From Acidovorax sp. sic0104 (GTDB taxonomy: Bacteria; Pseudomonadota; Gammaproteobacteria; Burkholderiales; Burkholderiaceae_C), in the NCBI RefSeq assembly GCF_019219095.1, contig NZ_JAHUWH010000001.1:806001-870000 (forward strand): a stretch of DNA of 64,000 nt, in the 5' to 3' direction. Shown here piece by piece: positions 8,806 through 17,697 of the stretch (the first letter of the stretch is position 1; each line of letters starts with the position of its first letter). The position numbers and the translations under genes were made by a program. The notes beneath the pieces were generated by a model. It made no database searches. It saw only the letters and a program-made list of their open reading frames with translations, and had not been told where the DNA came from.

Positions 8806-10100
8806 TCGCCACGTTGCTCTTCGTGGCCTTCCTGGGCCTCATGTTCGTGGGCGTGCCCATCGGCGCGGCACTCGGCCTGGCGGGCGCCGCAGCGATTGCG
8901 CTGGCGAATGCCGACAGCCAGTGGTTCGGCCTGCTGGCCGTGCCGCAGAACTTCTACGCGGGCCTGGGCAAGTACCCGCTGCTGGCCATCCCGATGTTCG
9001 TGCTGGTCGGCTCCATCTTCGACCGCTCGGGCGTGGCCCTGCGCCTCGTGAACTTCGCCGTGGCCATCGTCGGGCGCGGCCCGGGCATGCTGCCGCTGGT
9101 GGCCATTGCCGTGGCCATGTTTCTCGGCGGCATCTCGGGCTCGGGCCCGGCCAACGCCGCCGCCGTGGGCGGCGTGATGATCGCGGCCATGTCGCGCGCT
9201 GGCTACCCGCCCTCGTTCTCGGCCAGCGTGGTGGGCGCGGCAGCGGCCACTGACATCCTGATCCCGCCGTCCGTGGCGTTCATCATCTACTCCGTGCTGG
9301 TGCCGGGTGCCTCGGTGCCGGCGCTGTTCGCCGCTGGAATGATCCCTGGCGTGCTGGCAGGTATCGCGCTGATCGTGCCGGCCGTGTGGATGGCCCGCAA
9401 ACACAAGATGGGCGCGCTGGAGGCGGAGATGCCCCGCCCGCCGTTCTGGAAGAGCCTGCGCGAGGCCACCTGGGGCCTGGCCGCGCCTGTGCTGATCCTG
9501 GGCGGCATGCGCGCCGGCTGGTTCACGCCCACCGAGGCCGCCGTGGTGGCTGTGTTCTACGGCCTGTTCGTGGGCATGGTGATCCACCGCACGATCAAGG
9601 TGCGCGACCTGTTCCCCATCCTGCGCGAGTCGGGCGAGCTGTCGGCGGTGATCCTCATCGTGGTGTCGCTGGCAGGGATCTTTGCGTATTCGCTGTCCAC
9701 CCTGGGCGTGATCGACCCGGTGGCCAAGGCCATCGTGAACTCGGGCCTGGGCGAATACGGCGTGCTGGCCCTGCTCATCGTGCTGCTGATCACCGTGGGC
9801 ATGTTCCTCGACGGCATCTCGATCTTTTTGATCTTCGTGCCGCTGCTGCTGCCCATCATGCAGCACTACAACTGGGACCCCGTCTGGTTCGGCGTGATCC
9901 TGACCCTGAAGGTGGCCCTGGGCCAGTTCACCCCGCCGCTGGCCGTGAACCTCATGGTGTCGTGCCGCATCGCGGGCGTGCGCATGGAATCGACCGTGCG
10001 CTGGGTGGGCTGGATGCTCGTCGCCATGTTCCTCGTGATGGTGCTCGTGATCGCCTTCCCGCAGCTGGCGCTGTGGCTGCCTGCCAAGCTGGGCTACTGA
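8802..10100 (+). CDS. TRAP transporter large permease (DctM type)
   Basis: 432 residues with about 12 membrane helices. Family landmarks are present: GVPIGAALGLAG near the N-terminus, AMFLGGISGSGPANAAAVG, DILIPPSVAFIIY, TPTEAAVVA and FTPPLAVNL near the C-terminus. It is the sodium-coupled channel subunit. The start overlaps the dctQ stop by four bases. Cognate small permease and receptor genes flank it. Substrates of the family are C4-dicarboxylates, sugar acids and other carboxylates; this one is unassigned. Confidence 0.92.
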   Translation: MIATLLFVAFLGLMFVGVPIGAALGLAGAAAIALANADSQWFGLLAVPQNFYAGLGKYPLLAIPMFVLVGSIFDRSGVALRLVNFAVAIVGRGPGMLPLVAIAVAMFLGGISGSGPANAAAVGGVMIAAMSRAGYPPSFSASVVGAAAATDILIPPSVAFIIYSVLVPGASVPALFAAGMIPGVLAGIALIVPAVWMARKHKMGALEAEMPRPPFWKSLREATWGLAAPVLILGGMRAGWFTPTEAAVVAVFYGLFVGMVIHRTIKVRDLFPILRESGELSAVILIVVSLAGIFAYSLSTLGVIDPVAKAIVNSGLGEYGVLALLIVLLITVGMFLDGISIFLIFVPLLLPIMQHYNWDPVWFGVILTLKVALGQFTPPLAVNLMVSCRIAGVRMESTVRWVGWMLVAMFLVMVLVIAFPQLALWLPAKLGY

Positions 10101-10110
10101 TGGACGTACC

Positions 10111-10146
10111 GACGCATTGACCGACGCTTTGATTGACGCATTGACC
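10111..10146 (+). repeat. Three tandem 12-bp units between dctM and dctP
   Basis: GACGCATTGACC at 10111-10122 and 10135-10146 are identical. The middle unit, GACGCTTTGATT at 10123-10134, differs at three positions. The tract lies in the 74-bp spacer, just upstream of the dctP ribosome-binding site. Confidence 0.8.
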
Positions 10147-10174
10147 CACCGATTTCTACAAGGAGACTGAAAAC

Positions 10175-11209
10175 ATGAAACTGCGCACCTTCCTGACCTC
10201 CGCCTTGGCCGCCGCTGCGGCACTGGCCTTCACGGCCCCCGCCGCCATCGCGCAGACCGCGTACAAGAGCGAGTACCGCATGTCCCTGGTGCTGGGCACC
10301 GCCTTCCCCTGGGGCAAGGGCGGCGAGCTGTGGGCCAACAAGGTCCGCGAGCGCACCAACGGCCGCATCAACATCAAGCTGTACCCCGGCGTGTCGCTGA
10401 TCCAGGGCGACCAGACGCGCGAATTCAGTGCGCTGCGCCAGGGTGTGATCGACATGGCCGTGGGCTCCACCATCAACTGGTCGCCCCAGGTCAAGCAACT
10501 GAACCTGTTCTCGCTACCCTTCCTGTTCCCCGACTACGCGGCGGTGGACGCGGTGACGCAGGGCGACGTGGGCAAGCAGATCTTCGCGACGCTGGACAAG
10601 GCCGGCGTGGTGCCGCTCGCCTGGGGCGAGAACGGCTACCGCGAAATCTCCAACTCCAAGAAGGCCATCAAGACGCCCGAGGACTTGAAGGGCCTGAAGA
10701 TCCGCGTGGTGGGCTCGCCCCTGTTCCTGGACACCTTCACCGCGCTGGGCGCCAACCCCACGCAAATGAGCTGGGCCGACGCACAGCCCGCGTTCGCCAG
10801 CGGCGCCGTGGACGGCCAGGAGAACCCCATTGCCGTCTACATGGCCGCCAAGCTGCACACCGTGGCCCAGAAGCACGTGACGATGTGGGGCTACGTGAAC
10901 GACCCGCTGATCTTCGTGGTCAACAAGGACATCTGGGCGTCCTGGACGCCCGCCGACCGTGAGATCGTGAAGCAGGCCGCCATCGACGCCGGCAAGGAAG
11001 AGATCGCCATCGCACGCAAGGGCATGGTCGAGGCCGACAAGCCGCTGCTCAAGGACATCGCCGCCAACGGCGTGACCGTGACGCAGCTCTCCGCCGCCGA
11101 GCGCGCCGCCTTCGTGAAGGTCACGCGCCCGGTGTACGACAAGTGGAAGGGCCAGATCGGCGCCGACCTGGTGACGTCGGCCGAGAAGGCGATCGCGGCA
11201 CGCAAGTAA
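10175..11209 (+). CDS. TRAP transporter periplasmic receptor (DctP type)
   Basis: 344 residues with a signal peptide ending at AIAQTA. The DctP fold is shown by GRINIKLYPG, ALRQGVIDMAVGS, an LKGLKIRVVGSPLF segment with the substrate-clamping arginine, and FASGAVDGQENP. It binds a carboxylate for DctQM. AAGGAG precedes the ATG by 9 bp, stronger than the site for dctQ, as expected for an abundant receptor. It is the last gene of the operon and is followed by an intrinsic terminator. Confidence 0.92.
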   Translation: MKLRTFLTSALAAAAALAFTAPAAIAQTAYKSEYRMSLVLGTAFPWGKGGELWANKVRERTNGRINIKLYPGVSLIQGDQTREFSALRQGVIDMAVGSTINWSPQVKQLNLFSLPFLFPDYAAVDAVTQGDVGKQIFATLDKAGVVPLAWGENGYREISNSKKAIKTPEDLKGLKIRVVGSPLFLDTFTALGANPTQMSWADAQPAFASGAVDGQENPIAVYMAAKLHTVAQKHVTMWGYVNDPLIFVVNKDIWASWTPADREIVKQAAIDAGKEEIAIARKGMVEADKPLLKDIAANGVTVTQLSAAERAAFVKVTRPVYDKWKGQIGADLVTSAEKAIAARK

Positions 11210-11228
11210 TATTTGCTATCAAATGAGG

Positions 11229-11269
11229 AGCTTCCAGCGCTTGTACATCAATCGCTGGAAGCTTTTTTT
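11229..11269 (+). terminator. Intrinsic terminator of dctQMP, built from an interspersed repeat
   Basis: An 11-bp perfect stem, AGCTTCCAGCG (11229-11239) with CGCTGGAAGCT (11253-11263), is followed by seven Ts. The surrounding sequence (GCTATCAAA, AGCGCTTG) belongs to the short AT-containing repeat family also seen near 12972, 19030, 36396, 53915 and 58163. The 3' end of the convergent MazG-PIN gene is encoded inside it. Confidence 0.88.
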
Positions 11270-12951
11270 CCTTGTAGTTTGGGATAAATGAGACCGCTAC
11301 CGCCCAGCGAAGGCGCCACTTCTTTGCGAGCCTCCAACAATGTGCAGACCAACTGCGCCATGGCTTTGGGGTCGGCGGCCCTGGTTGCATGCGTCTCGAT
11401 GAACTTGAGCAGACCCGTTCTACGCGTGGGCCTGTTCTTAGGCATCTTCTTCAGGCTGGCGAGCACTGCCTGGGCAATCTGCGCTGCCTTGGGCTGGGGA
11501 GCCACCTTGTCAGGGGTTGTCTTTGTCGGCGTAGCCATCTTTTGGGCTGGGGCTACGTGCTTCTTTGGCGCTGCGGGACCGGCCGGGTAACTCACCCCAT
11601 TTCCTTTGAGCACGACGTGCTTGAGCGCCTGCAACTGCGCCAGAGCACCGGCAACCCGGGGCGATACCGCGCCTATTTCTCCTAGAAAGACCTGGAGCAA
11701 CGCCAACAAGGCGTCCTTGCGCACAGGCCGCTGCACCAATGGCATGGTTTGCAGCAATTCCGCAAGCCGTTGCACGTCTTGGCGAGTAGCTTTGGAACTC
11801 GAGGTGGAGCTGGAGTTTCTAGCTAGCGCGAGCCCCTTGGTGGTTGACTTGCTTCGCATCGGCGATGGTGGAGTAGCTTGCTCAACAGGCGCGGCCAGGG
11901 CGGCCTTCTTAGCCGTTGCAGCCACTTTAGGCAATGCTGGCTGAGGTGGAACGGGCAAGACGAACTGTTGCGCCAGCAGGTCGCCCCGATCAACGAGTAG
12001 CTTCCAGGCGCTCCGGGCAAGCCCGTCTTTGTCCTTAACGTCCTGCGCAATGAAAAGCCGGAAGTAAGCCAACACCGCATCCTGTTCCCGAGGACGCTTA
12101 GCGAGGGGAATGAAACGCAGATTCGAGCCTGCGTTTTCAGCGAGTTGTTGCACAAGGGCCGCCTCAATTGCACTGGATGCAGGCTGTACATCAGCAGGCA
12201 CCGGGTCTAGCGCCGGAATTTCGGGCGGCATCGCACTGGGTTTTGACTTGGCCACGCGCGGTAACTTGCGGACCTCGCATCGCCATGCATCAAAGCCCAA
12301 CTCGCGGGCATGCTCCAGCATGGGGTCGTAGCCTGTGTCGTTCGACACTACAACGAACCGTTCCTGCGGCTGGCGGGCAGAGATGTAGCCTATGTAATAG
12401 CTCAGTTGAAAATCCAGTGCGTTCTTTTTAGTCACGTCTGGTCGGGGAATCAGAGTGACCCTGCTGGGACCATATGCCTGCAAGTGGCTTGAGGCGTCTA
12501 CTTTCTGCCTGGGTCCGTGGAACAGCCAGACGTCGGTTCCCTGAGGCACCAGCTCTCTCAGCTCTTCCCCGGACGGTTGCACGTTTTCCCAGTCGATGAG
12601 CAGATGCCCCTTCGGTCCGGGCGCGGCCTTCTCTGGGTGTTTGGCCGGGTATTTTTCCGCGTTCTTGCGCATCTTCCGCTCCACCGCATCTTCCACATCC
12701 ACGCCCGTGCAATCGGCCAGTTGCAGCAGATACAACAGCACATCGGCGATCTCGTCGCCCACGCGTTCCTTGTCCGCCGCATTGCGCGTGAGCGTGTTCG
12801 ACTGCTCCGTGGTCAGCCACTGGAACAGCTCCAGCAATTCCGCCGCCTCCACCATCAGCGCCATTGCCAGGTTCTTGGGCGAGTGGAAAGATCGCCAATC
12901 TCGCGCGGCCGCGAAGTCTCGCAGGCGCGCTTGCAGGGCTTTCAAATCCAT
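11248..12951 (-). CDS. MazG-like / PIN-like nuclease / three-repeat fusion protein
   Basis: 567 residues with an unusual architecture. Residues 1-105 resemble a MazG-like NTP pyrophosphohydrolase, with metal-binding acids in EAAELLE (35-41) and ERVGDEIAD (62-70). Residues 115-230 look like a PIN/NYN ribonuclease: LLIDWENV (Asp120), NALDF (Asp180) and SNDTGYDP (Asp205, Asp209). The rest holds three divergent copies of a roughly 65-residue module (about 262-330, 390-457, 490-557). These have a shared pattern of a hydrophobic helix, P..xRPxR and a terminal YP, separated by Ala/Pro/Lys/Ser-rich linkers. The modules may be winged-helix-like nucleic-acid binders. The last six codons are made of the dctP terminator stem. 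The gene stands alone. Family matches come from motif recognition. Nucleotide-pool cleaning plus RNA cleavage, perhaps for defence, is inference. Confidence 0.75.
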   Translation of the reverse strand: MDLKALQARLRDFAAARDWRSFHSPKNLAMALMVEAAELLELFQWLTTEQSNTLTRNAADKERVGDEIADVLLYLLQLADCTGVDVEDAVERKMRKNAEKYPAKHPEKAAPGPKGHLLIDWENVQPSGEELRELVPQGTDVWLFHGPRQKVDASSHLQAYGPSRVTLIPRPDVTKKNALDFQLSYYIGYISARQPQERFVVVSNDTGYDPMLEHARELGFDAWRCEVRKLPRVAKSKPSAMPPEIPALDPVPADVQPASSAIEAALVQQLAENAGSNLRFIPLAKRPREQDAVLAYFRLFIAQDVKDKDGLARSAWKLLVDRGDLLAQQFVLPVPPQPALPKVAATAKKAALAAPVEQATPPSPMRSKSTTKGLALARNSSSTSSSKATRQDVQRLAELLQTMPLVQRPVRKDALLALLQVFLGEIGAVSPRVAGALAQLQALKHVVLKGNGVSYPAGPAAPKKHVAPAQKMATPTKTTPDKVAPQPKAAQIAQAVLASLKKMPKNRPTRRTGLLKFIETHATRAADPKAMAQLVCTLLEARKEVAPSLGGSGLIYPKLQGKKASSD

Positions 12952-12971
12952 GACTATCCCTTCATCACTCC

Positions 12972-13019
12972 GATTTTGATAGCTACTAGCACCTAGAAAG
13001 GAAACGTTAGAGGCTATTT
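12972..13019. repeat. Short AT-containing interspersed repeat
   Basis: GATTTTGATAGCTACTAGC, then AGAGGCTATTT after a short spacer. It matches the family whose other members lie at 11215, 19027, 36396, 53915 and 58163 (common core RATAGC-TRCYAGCGC). It fills the gap between the MazG-PIN and 2-hydroxyacid dehydrogenase genes. Confidence 0.6.
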
Positions 13020-13030
13020 AGATGCAAAAA

Positions 13031-13963
13031 TCAGATCGGCGACACCGGCACCTCGCCCGCGAGGTGTCGGCGCGCGTTCTCCAGGAAGCGGTCCACAGAC
13101 GCCTGCACCGCCTCGGGCGACCAGCCGGCCACGTGGGGGGTGAGCACCACGGTGTCCAGGTCGATCAGTTCAGCCGGCGGCGCAGGCTCGCTCTCGTACA
13201 CGTCCAGGCCCGCGCCCGCGATGGTGCCGTCGCGCAGGGCCTGGGCGAGCGCAGCGGTGTCGATCACGCTGCCGCGCGCGATGTTGACGACGTGGCCGCC
13301 AGGCCCCAGGGCCTGCAGCACCTGCGCGTTGACCAGGTGCTGCGTGCCGGCGCCTCCAGGCGTGGCCACGACCAGAAAGTCTGCCCATTCGGCCAGCGCC
13401 GCCACGTCGGCAAAGTAGCGGTAGGGCACATCGGCACGCGCACTGCGGTTGTGATAGCCCACCTCCATCTCGAAGCCCAGCGCCCGCTGCGCGATCTTCT
13501 TGCCGATGGTGCCCAGGCCGATGATGCCCAGGCGCTTGTGCGACACGTTGGGCGGCAGCGGCAGCGCCGTTCGCCACACGCCCTGGCGCGTGAGGCCGTC
13601 GAGCCTGGGAATGCCGCGCACCGTGGCGATCAGCAGGCCGAAGGCGTGGTCAGCCACGCAGTCGTCATTCGTGCCGGCACCATTGGCCACCACGATGCCG
13701 CGCGCCTTGGCATGCGCCACCGCGATGTTCTCGTAGCCCGCACCCAGCGCGCAGATGAGCGACAACGCGGGCAGGGCATCGATCTGCGCGGCGCTCAGTC
13801 CCGTGGCACCGATGGTCAACACCACGGTGACACGCGTCCCGTGCTCTGTCATGGCGGCAGCCGCCTGAGCCGCATCCGGCGCGTAGATCACCTCGAACGA
13901 CCGCGCCATCTGGGCGCGGTGCTCTTCGGACAGGAACATGAGGGCAAGCAGGACAGGTTTCAT
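13031..13963 (-). CDS. D-isomer-specific 2-hydroxyacid dehydrogenase
   Basis: 310 residues from the ATG at 13961-13963; the open frame further upstream is repeat-rich noncoding sequence. The Rossmann motif is GIIGLGTIGKKIA. Catalytic residues follow the family: Arg in NIARGSVID, Glu in DVYESEP and His in LTPHVAG. It should reduce 2-oxoacids with NAD(P)H, and the glyoxylate/hydroxypyruvate type is likely from its length. No obvious operon partner exists: a MazG-PIN gene lies downstream and an ABC exporter upstream on the same strand. Substrate is not assigned. Confidence 0.9.
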   Translation of the reverse strand: MKPVLLALMFLSEEHRAQMARSFEVIYAPDAAQAAAAMTEHGTRVTVVLTIGATGLSAAQIDALPALSLICALGAGYENIAVAHAKARGIVVANGAGTNDDCVADHAFGLLIATVRGIPRLDGLTRQGVWRTALPLPPNVSHKRLGIIGLGTIGKKIAQRALGFEMEVGYHNRSARADVPYRYFADVAALAEWADFLVVATPGGAGTQHLVNAQVLQALGPGGHVVNIARGSVIDTAALAQALRDGTIAGAGLDVYESEPAPPAELIDLDTVVLTPHVAGWSPEAVQASVDRFLENARRHLAGEVPVSPI

Positions 13964-14092
13964 GGGAGCAGATGGAACAGATGGAACCAAAAAACAAGAA
14001 TCAATGGCTTGAACAGAACAAGGGGCACGCAGCACCAGCATCGGCCAGCCCCCCACAGCGCATGCAACGAGCCCAGCCCCGCCAGCGCCACC

Positions 14093-14161
14093 GTGGAACC
14101 GGCTTTGCCGGGCCACCGGTGGCGCCCCCCTCAGGGGGATGGCGCGCAGCGCCTCAGGGGG
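14093..14161. repeat. GC-rich interspersed repeat, second copy
   Basis: About 70 bp starting GTGGAACC with a CCCCCC...GGGGG hairpin, clearly related to 3374-3444. It lies immediately downstream of (and slightly overlaps) the stop of the Atm1-type exporter gene. The 84-bp in-frame insertion at 36984-37067 carries related CCCCCCGAGGGGG and GGGGCGGCCC blocks. Confidence 0.65.
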
Positions 14162-15986
14162 AACTCTCATTCTGCAGCGCCCACATGCTCGCATACCGCC
14201 CGCGCTGCGCCAGCAGTTGTGCATGCGTGCCGCGCTCAAGGATGCGGCCCGCCTCCATCACCAGGATCTCGTGCGCATCGACCACCGTGGACAGGCGGTG
14301 CGCGATCACCAGCGTGGTCTTGTTCTGCGCCACGCCCTGCAGTTCGGCCTGGATGGCGCGCTCGTTGGCCGAGTCCAGCGCCGAGGTGGCCTCGTCGAAG
14401 ATGAGGATGGGCGGGTCTTTCAGCAGCGTGCGCGCGATGGCCACGCGCTGCTTCTCGCCGCCCGACAGCTTGAGCCCGCGCTCGCCCACCATGGTGGCGT
14501 AACCCAGCGGCGTGCTGGCGATGAAGTCGTGGATGCGCGCGGCGCGGGCCGCGGACTCGATCTCGGCCTGGCTGGCGCCCGGCCGGCCATAGGCGATGTT
14601 GTAGGCGACCGTGTCGTTGAAGAGCACCGTGTCCTGGGGCACGATGCCAATCGCCTGGCGCACGCTGGCTTGCGTCACGCTGCGGATCTCCTGGCCCGCG
14701 ATGGTGATGCGGCCCTGCTGGATGTCGTAGAAGCGAAACAGCAGGCGCGCCAGCGTGGACTTGCCCGAGCCCGAGGGCCCCACCACCGCCACGGTCTTGC
14801 CGGCCGGGATCTCGAAGCTCACGCCATGCAGGATGGTGCGGCCAGCCTGGGGGTCGTAGGCGAACTGCACATCCTCGAAGCGCACGGTGGGCTCTGCAAG
14901 CCCCGCCAGTGGCAGGGCCCCCGGCGCGTCGGCCACTTCGCGCTCGCGGTCTAGCAGTCGGAACATCTTGTCCAGGTCGGTCAGGTTCTGCTTGATCTCG
15001 CGGTAGATCACCCCCAGGAAGTTGAGCGGGATGTACAGCTGGATCATGTAGGCATTGACCATGACGAGGTCGCCCAGCGTCATGCTGCCCGCCGCCACGC
15101 CCTGCGTGGCGCGCCACAGCATCGCGACCAGGGCCGTGGCGATGATGAGCTGCTGCCCGGTGTTGAGCAGCGACAGCGTGAACTGCGCCTTGATGCGCGA
15201 CTGGCGATAGCGGTCCAGGCTGTCGTCGTAGCGCCGGGCCTCGAAAGCCTCGTTGTTGAAGTACTTGACCGTCTCGTAGTTCAGCAGCGAATCCACGGCC
15301 TTGGTGTGCGCGGCCGAATCGAGCTCGTTGGCCTCGCGCCGGTATTTGGTACGCCATTCGGTGACGGTGACGGTGAAGACGATGTAGCAGGCCAGCGCCA
15401 GCACCGTGATCCAGGCGAACCACGCATCGAACTTCACGGCCAGGATGGTGAGCACCAGCGCCACCTCGATCAGCGTGGGCACGATGCTGTAGAGCGAGTA
15501 CGAGATCAGCGACTCGATGCCCTTCACGCCGCGCTCGATGTCGCGCGTCATGCCGCCGGTCTGTCGCTCCAGGTGAAAGCGCAGGCTCAGCGCGTGCAGA
15601 TGCTCGAACGTGGCCAGCGCGATGCTGCGCGTGGCGCCTTGCGTGGCGCGCGAGAACACCAGCTCGCGCAATTCGGTGAACAGCGACGTCGACAGGCGCA
15701 GCAGCCCGTACGCCACCAGCAGCCCCACGGGCACCACCAGCACCGCCGTGGGGTCGCCAGGCTTGATGCTCATCGCATCGACCAGGTTCTTGAGCAAGAG
15801 CGGCACGCTCACATTGGCAACCTTGGCCCCGACCATGAACAGCAGGGCCGCGAGCACGCGCCACTTGTACTGCCAAAGATAGGGAAACAGGCGCGAGAGC
15901 GTGGACCAGTCGGACTGCGCGGAAGCTGCTGCGGCGGTGCCTGGGTGAGTGGGAAGGGGGGAGGTGGCTTCGCCGGTGCGGCGCAT
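14154..15986 (-). CDS. ATM1-type ABC exporter (fused permease and ATPase)
   Basis: 610 residues from the ATG at 15984-15986; a TTG three codons upstream is possible. The six-helix transmembrane domain (about 30-320) contains RFHLERQTGG and NYETVKYFNNE, hallmarks of Atm1/ABCB7 exporters. The ATPase domain carries Walker [10 protein letters not shown], signature LSGGEKQRVAIAR and Walker B ILIFDEATSALD. Bacterial members export glutathione-metal or glutathione-persulfide conjugates and confer heavy-metal tolerance. It stands alone and divergent from the YciA-like gene, with a 44-bp gap. Confidence 0.9.
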   Translation of the reverse strand: MRRTGEATSPLPTHPGTAAAASAQSDWSTLSRLFPYLWQYKWRVLAALLFMVGAKVANVSVPLLLKNLVDAMSIKPGDPTAVLVVPVGLLVAYGLLRLSTSLFTELRELVFSRATQGATRSIALATFEHLHALSLRFHLERQTGGMTRDIERGVKGIESLISYSLYSIVPTLIEVALVLTILAVKFDAWFAWITVLALACYIVFTVTVTEWRTKYRREANELDSAAHTKAVDSLLNYETVKYFNNEAFEARRYDDSLDRYRQSRIKAQFTLSLLNTGQQLIIATALVAMLWRATQGVAAGSMTLGDLVMVNAYMIQLYIPLNFLGVIYREIKQNLTDLDKMFRLLDREREVADAPGALPLAGLAEPTVRFEDVQFAYDPQAGRTILHGVSFEIPAGKTVAVVGPSGSGKSTLARLLFRFYDIQQGRITIAGQEIRSVTQASVRQAIGIVPQDTVLFNDTVAYNIAYGRPGASQAEIESAARAARIHDFIASTPLGYATMVGERGLKLSGGEKQRVAIARTLLKDPPILIFDEATSALDSANERAIQAELQGVAQNKTTLVIAHRLSTVVDAHEILVMEAGRILERGTHAQLLAQRGRYASMWALQNESSP

Positions 15987-16030
15987 GGGGGACAATTCCG
16001 GTTGTTTTTTATCTACCCGGGATTTTGCCC

Positions 16031-16465
16031 ATGTCTGTCATCTTCAGCCCACCACCCGCCGCATTGCCCACAGACAAGGAACTGGTGCTCAAGGTCATCC
16101 CCATGCCCGCAGACTGCAACGCCAACGGTGACATCTTCGGCGGCTGGGTGATGGCGCAGGTGGACCTGGCCGGCTCCGTGCTGCCCGCGCGCTACGTGCA
16201 GGGCCGGATGGCCACGGTGGCTGTCAATGAATTCATCTTCAAGCAGCCCGTGCGGGTGGGCGACATCCTCTCGTTCTGCTCTGCGATCACGCGCGTGGGC
16301 AATACGTCGATCACGGTGGAGGTGGAGGTGTACGCCGAGCGCTTTGCCGACCAGGGGCGCTACGTGAAGGTGACGGAGGCGCGCCTGACGTACGTGGCCA
16401 TCGACGAGCAAGGACGCCCCCGGCCCGTGCCCAAGCTCGCGCAGCCGGCCGCCGACGCTGCCTAG
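16031..16465 (+). CDS. YciA-like acyl-CoA thioesterase
   Basis: 144 residues from the ATG at 16031. A single hotdog domain contains the YciA/BfiT signature PADCNANGDIFGGWVMAQVD, where the Asn-Asp pair is catalytic, and FIFKQPVRVGDIL. It should hydrolyse short- to medium-chain acyl-CoA. It is convergent with the amidohydrolase gene and divergent from the Atm1-type exporter. The ribosome-binding site is weak. Confidence 0.9.
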   Translation: MSVIFSPPPAALPTDKELVLKVIPMPADCNANGDIFGGWVMAQVDLAGSVLPARYVQGRMATVAVNEFIFKQPVRVGDILSFCSAITRVGNTSITVEVEVYAERFADQGRYVKVTEARLTYVAIDEQGRPRPVPKLAQPAADAA

Positions 16466-16523
16466 GGCCGGCTCGCCCCCTTTGTGCACCGGGCCGTCCC
16501 CAGCACCCGGCCCGCCCCATCGC

Positions 16524-17492
16524 TCAGGGGCTGATCCCCACCAGCTTGAACAACGTGCCCCGCGCCACCTGCTCGCGCGCGGACGGCGGCAACTGGGCCA
16601 GGAAACTCTGCACGCTCGCGTACTTCATGGCGTCGCTCGATGCCGAGCGGTGGCTGGCATCGGTGCCCACCAAGAAGCGGTCCGGCATGTCCTCGATGAG
16701 CTGCAGCCATTCAGGCCAGGCACGCGTCCCGTCGCGCAGGATGGTGTAGTCCGGCGAGCGGGGATGGTGCGGCCAGGTGCGCGCACTGAGTTCGTAATAG
16801 AGATTCGGGTGCTGCTCCAGCATGCGCCGCGCCAGGAACAACGGCGTGTACCCGCCGTGCGCCCAGATCACCGGCACATCCGCGAATCGCTGCAGCAACT
16901 GCGACAGCTCGGCCATGCGCGTGCTTTCCACGTGCACCATCACCGGCACCTTGTGTTTGCGGGCCAGCGTGAGGATGCCGGTCATCATCGGCCCGTTCAC
17001 CGCGAAGTCGGTTTCCGCGAACCCGCCGGACGGGAAATGCGCCACCGAGATTTCGCCGATGCCCTTGTAGAGGCCGGTGGCCAGCATCGCATCCAGCTGC
17101 TTCAGGAGTTCATCTCCGTGCGGCTGCTCCCACTGCGGGCGATAGGCCGTGCGCTCGGGCGATATCGACGCAAACGGGATCAGCACACCGGGGTGTTGGC
17201 GCGCGGCCTCGGCCACGGACTCGTTGCTGCTGCGGCCACCCCAGAACACCACGGCGTGGCTGGCGCCCCAGCGCTGCATCAGCTCCAGCTGCATCGGCAG
17301 GCTGTTGAGGTGCACGTGGGCGTCCACGAACGGGACCAGGGTGCTTGCCGCGGGCGGCACGGGCGCGATGGGCTGCGCGGCATCGCGCTGCACGGGCTGG
17401 CGCATGCGCCGAGGCGGCTCGGACGGCTCGGTCTGCGCCCACGCACTGGCACAAGCTAGCACCAGGCACGCGGCGAGAAGTGTTCGTGGCAT
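16524..17492 (-). CDS. Exported amidohydrolase-family protein (PF04909 type)
   Basis: 322 residues from the ATG at 17490-17492, chosen because it begins a signal peptide (MPRTLLAACLVLACASAWAQ). A Pro-rich linker precedes a TIM-barrel amidohydrolase. Metal-binding residues appear as FVDAHVHL (His-x-His), MVHVES, WAHGGY and LVGTDASHR. Related enzymes are decarboxylases or lactonases of the ACMSD group. Export to the periplasm is unusual for that group but common in this subfamily. The substrate is unknown. No ribosome-binding site is obvious. Confidence 0.82.
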   Translation of the reverse strand: MPRTLLAACLVLACASAWAQTEPSEPPRRMRQPVQRDAAQPIAPVPPAASTLVPFVDAHVHLNSLPMQLELMQRWGASHAVVFWGGRSSNESVAEAARQHPGVLIPFASISPERTAYRPQWEQPHGDELLKQLDAMLATGLYKGIGEISVAHFPSGGFAETDFAVNGPMMTGILTLARKHKVPVMVHVESTRMAELSQLLQRFADVPVIWAHGGYTPLFLARRMLEQHPNLYYELSARTWPHHPRSPDYTILRDGTRAWPEWLQLIEDMPDRFLVGTDASHRSASSDAMKYASVQSFLAQLPPSAREQVARGTLFKLVGISP

Positions 17493-17697
17493 GGAAAAAA
17501 GGGGCGCAGAACGCGCCGTGTAGAACGACGCAGAAATTCTACAAACCGATGCCCACCCACCACGGGCCGGCACACTGGCCACCGATGCCGGCCCGTGACG
17601 CAATTCACGGAACCGGCAGGACACGATGGCCGTGGGTCACAACCCGGCGAGCCGCCTGCCCCTCGAAGGTGAAGGCGGCGAATCTGCAGCAGGCCGA

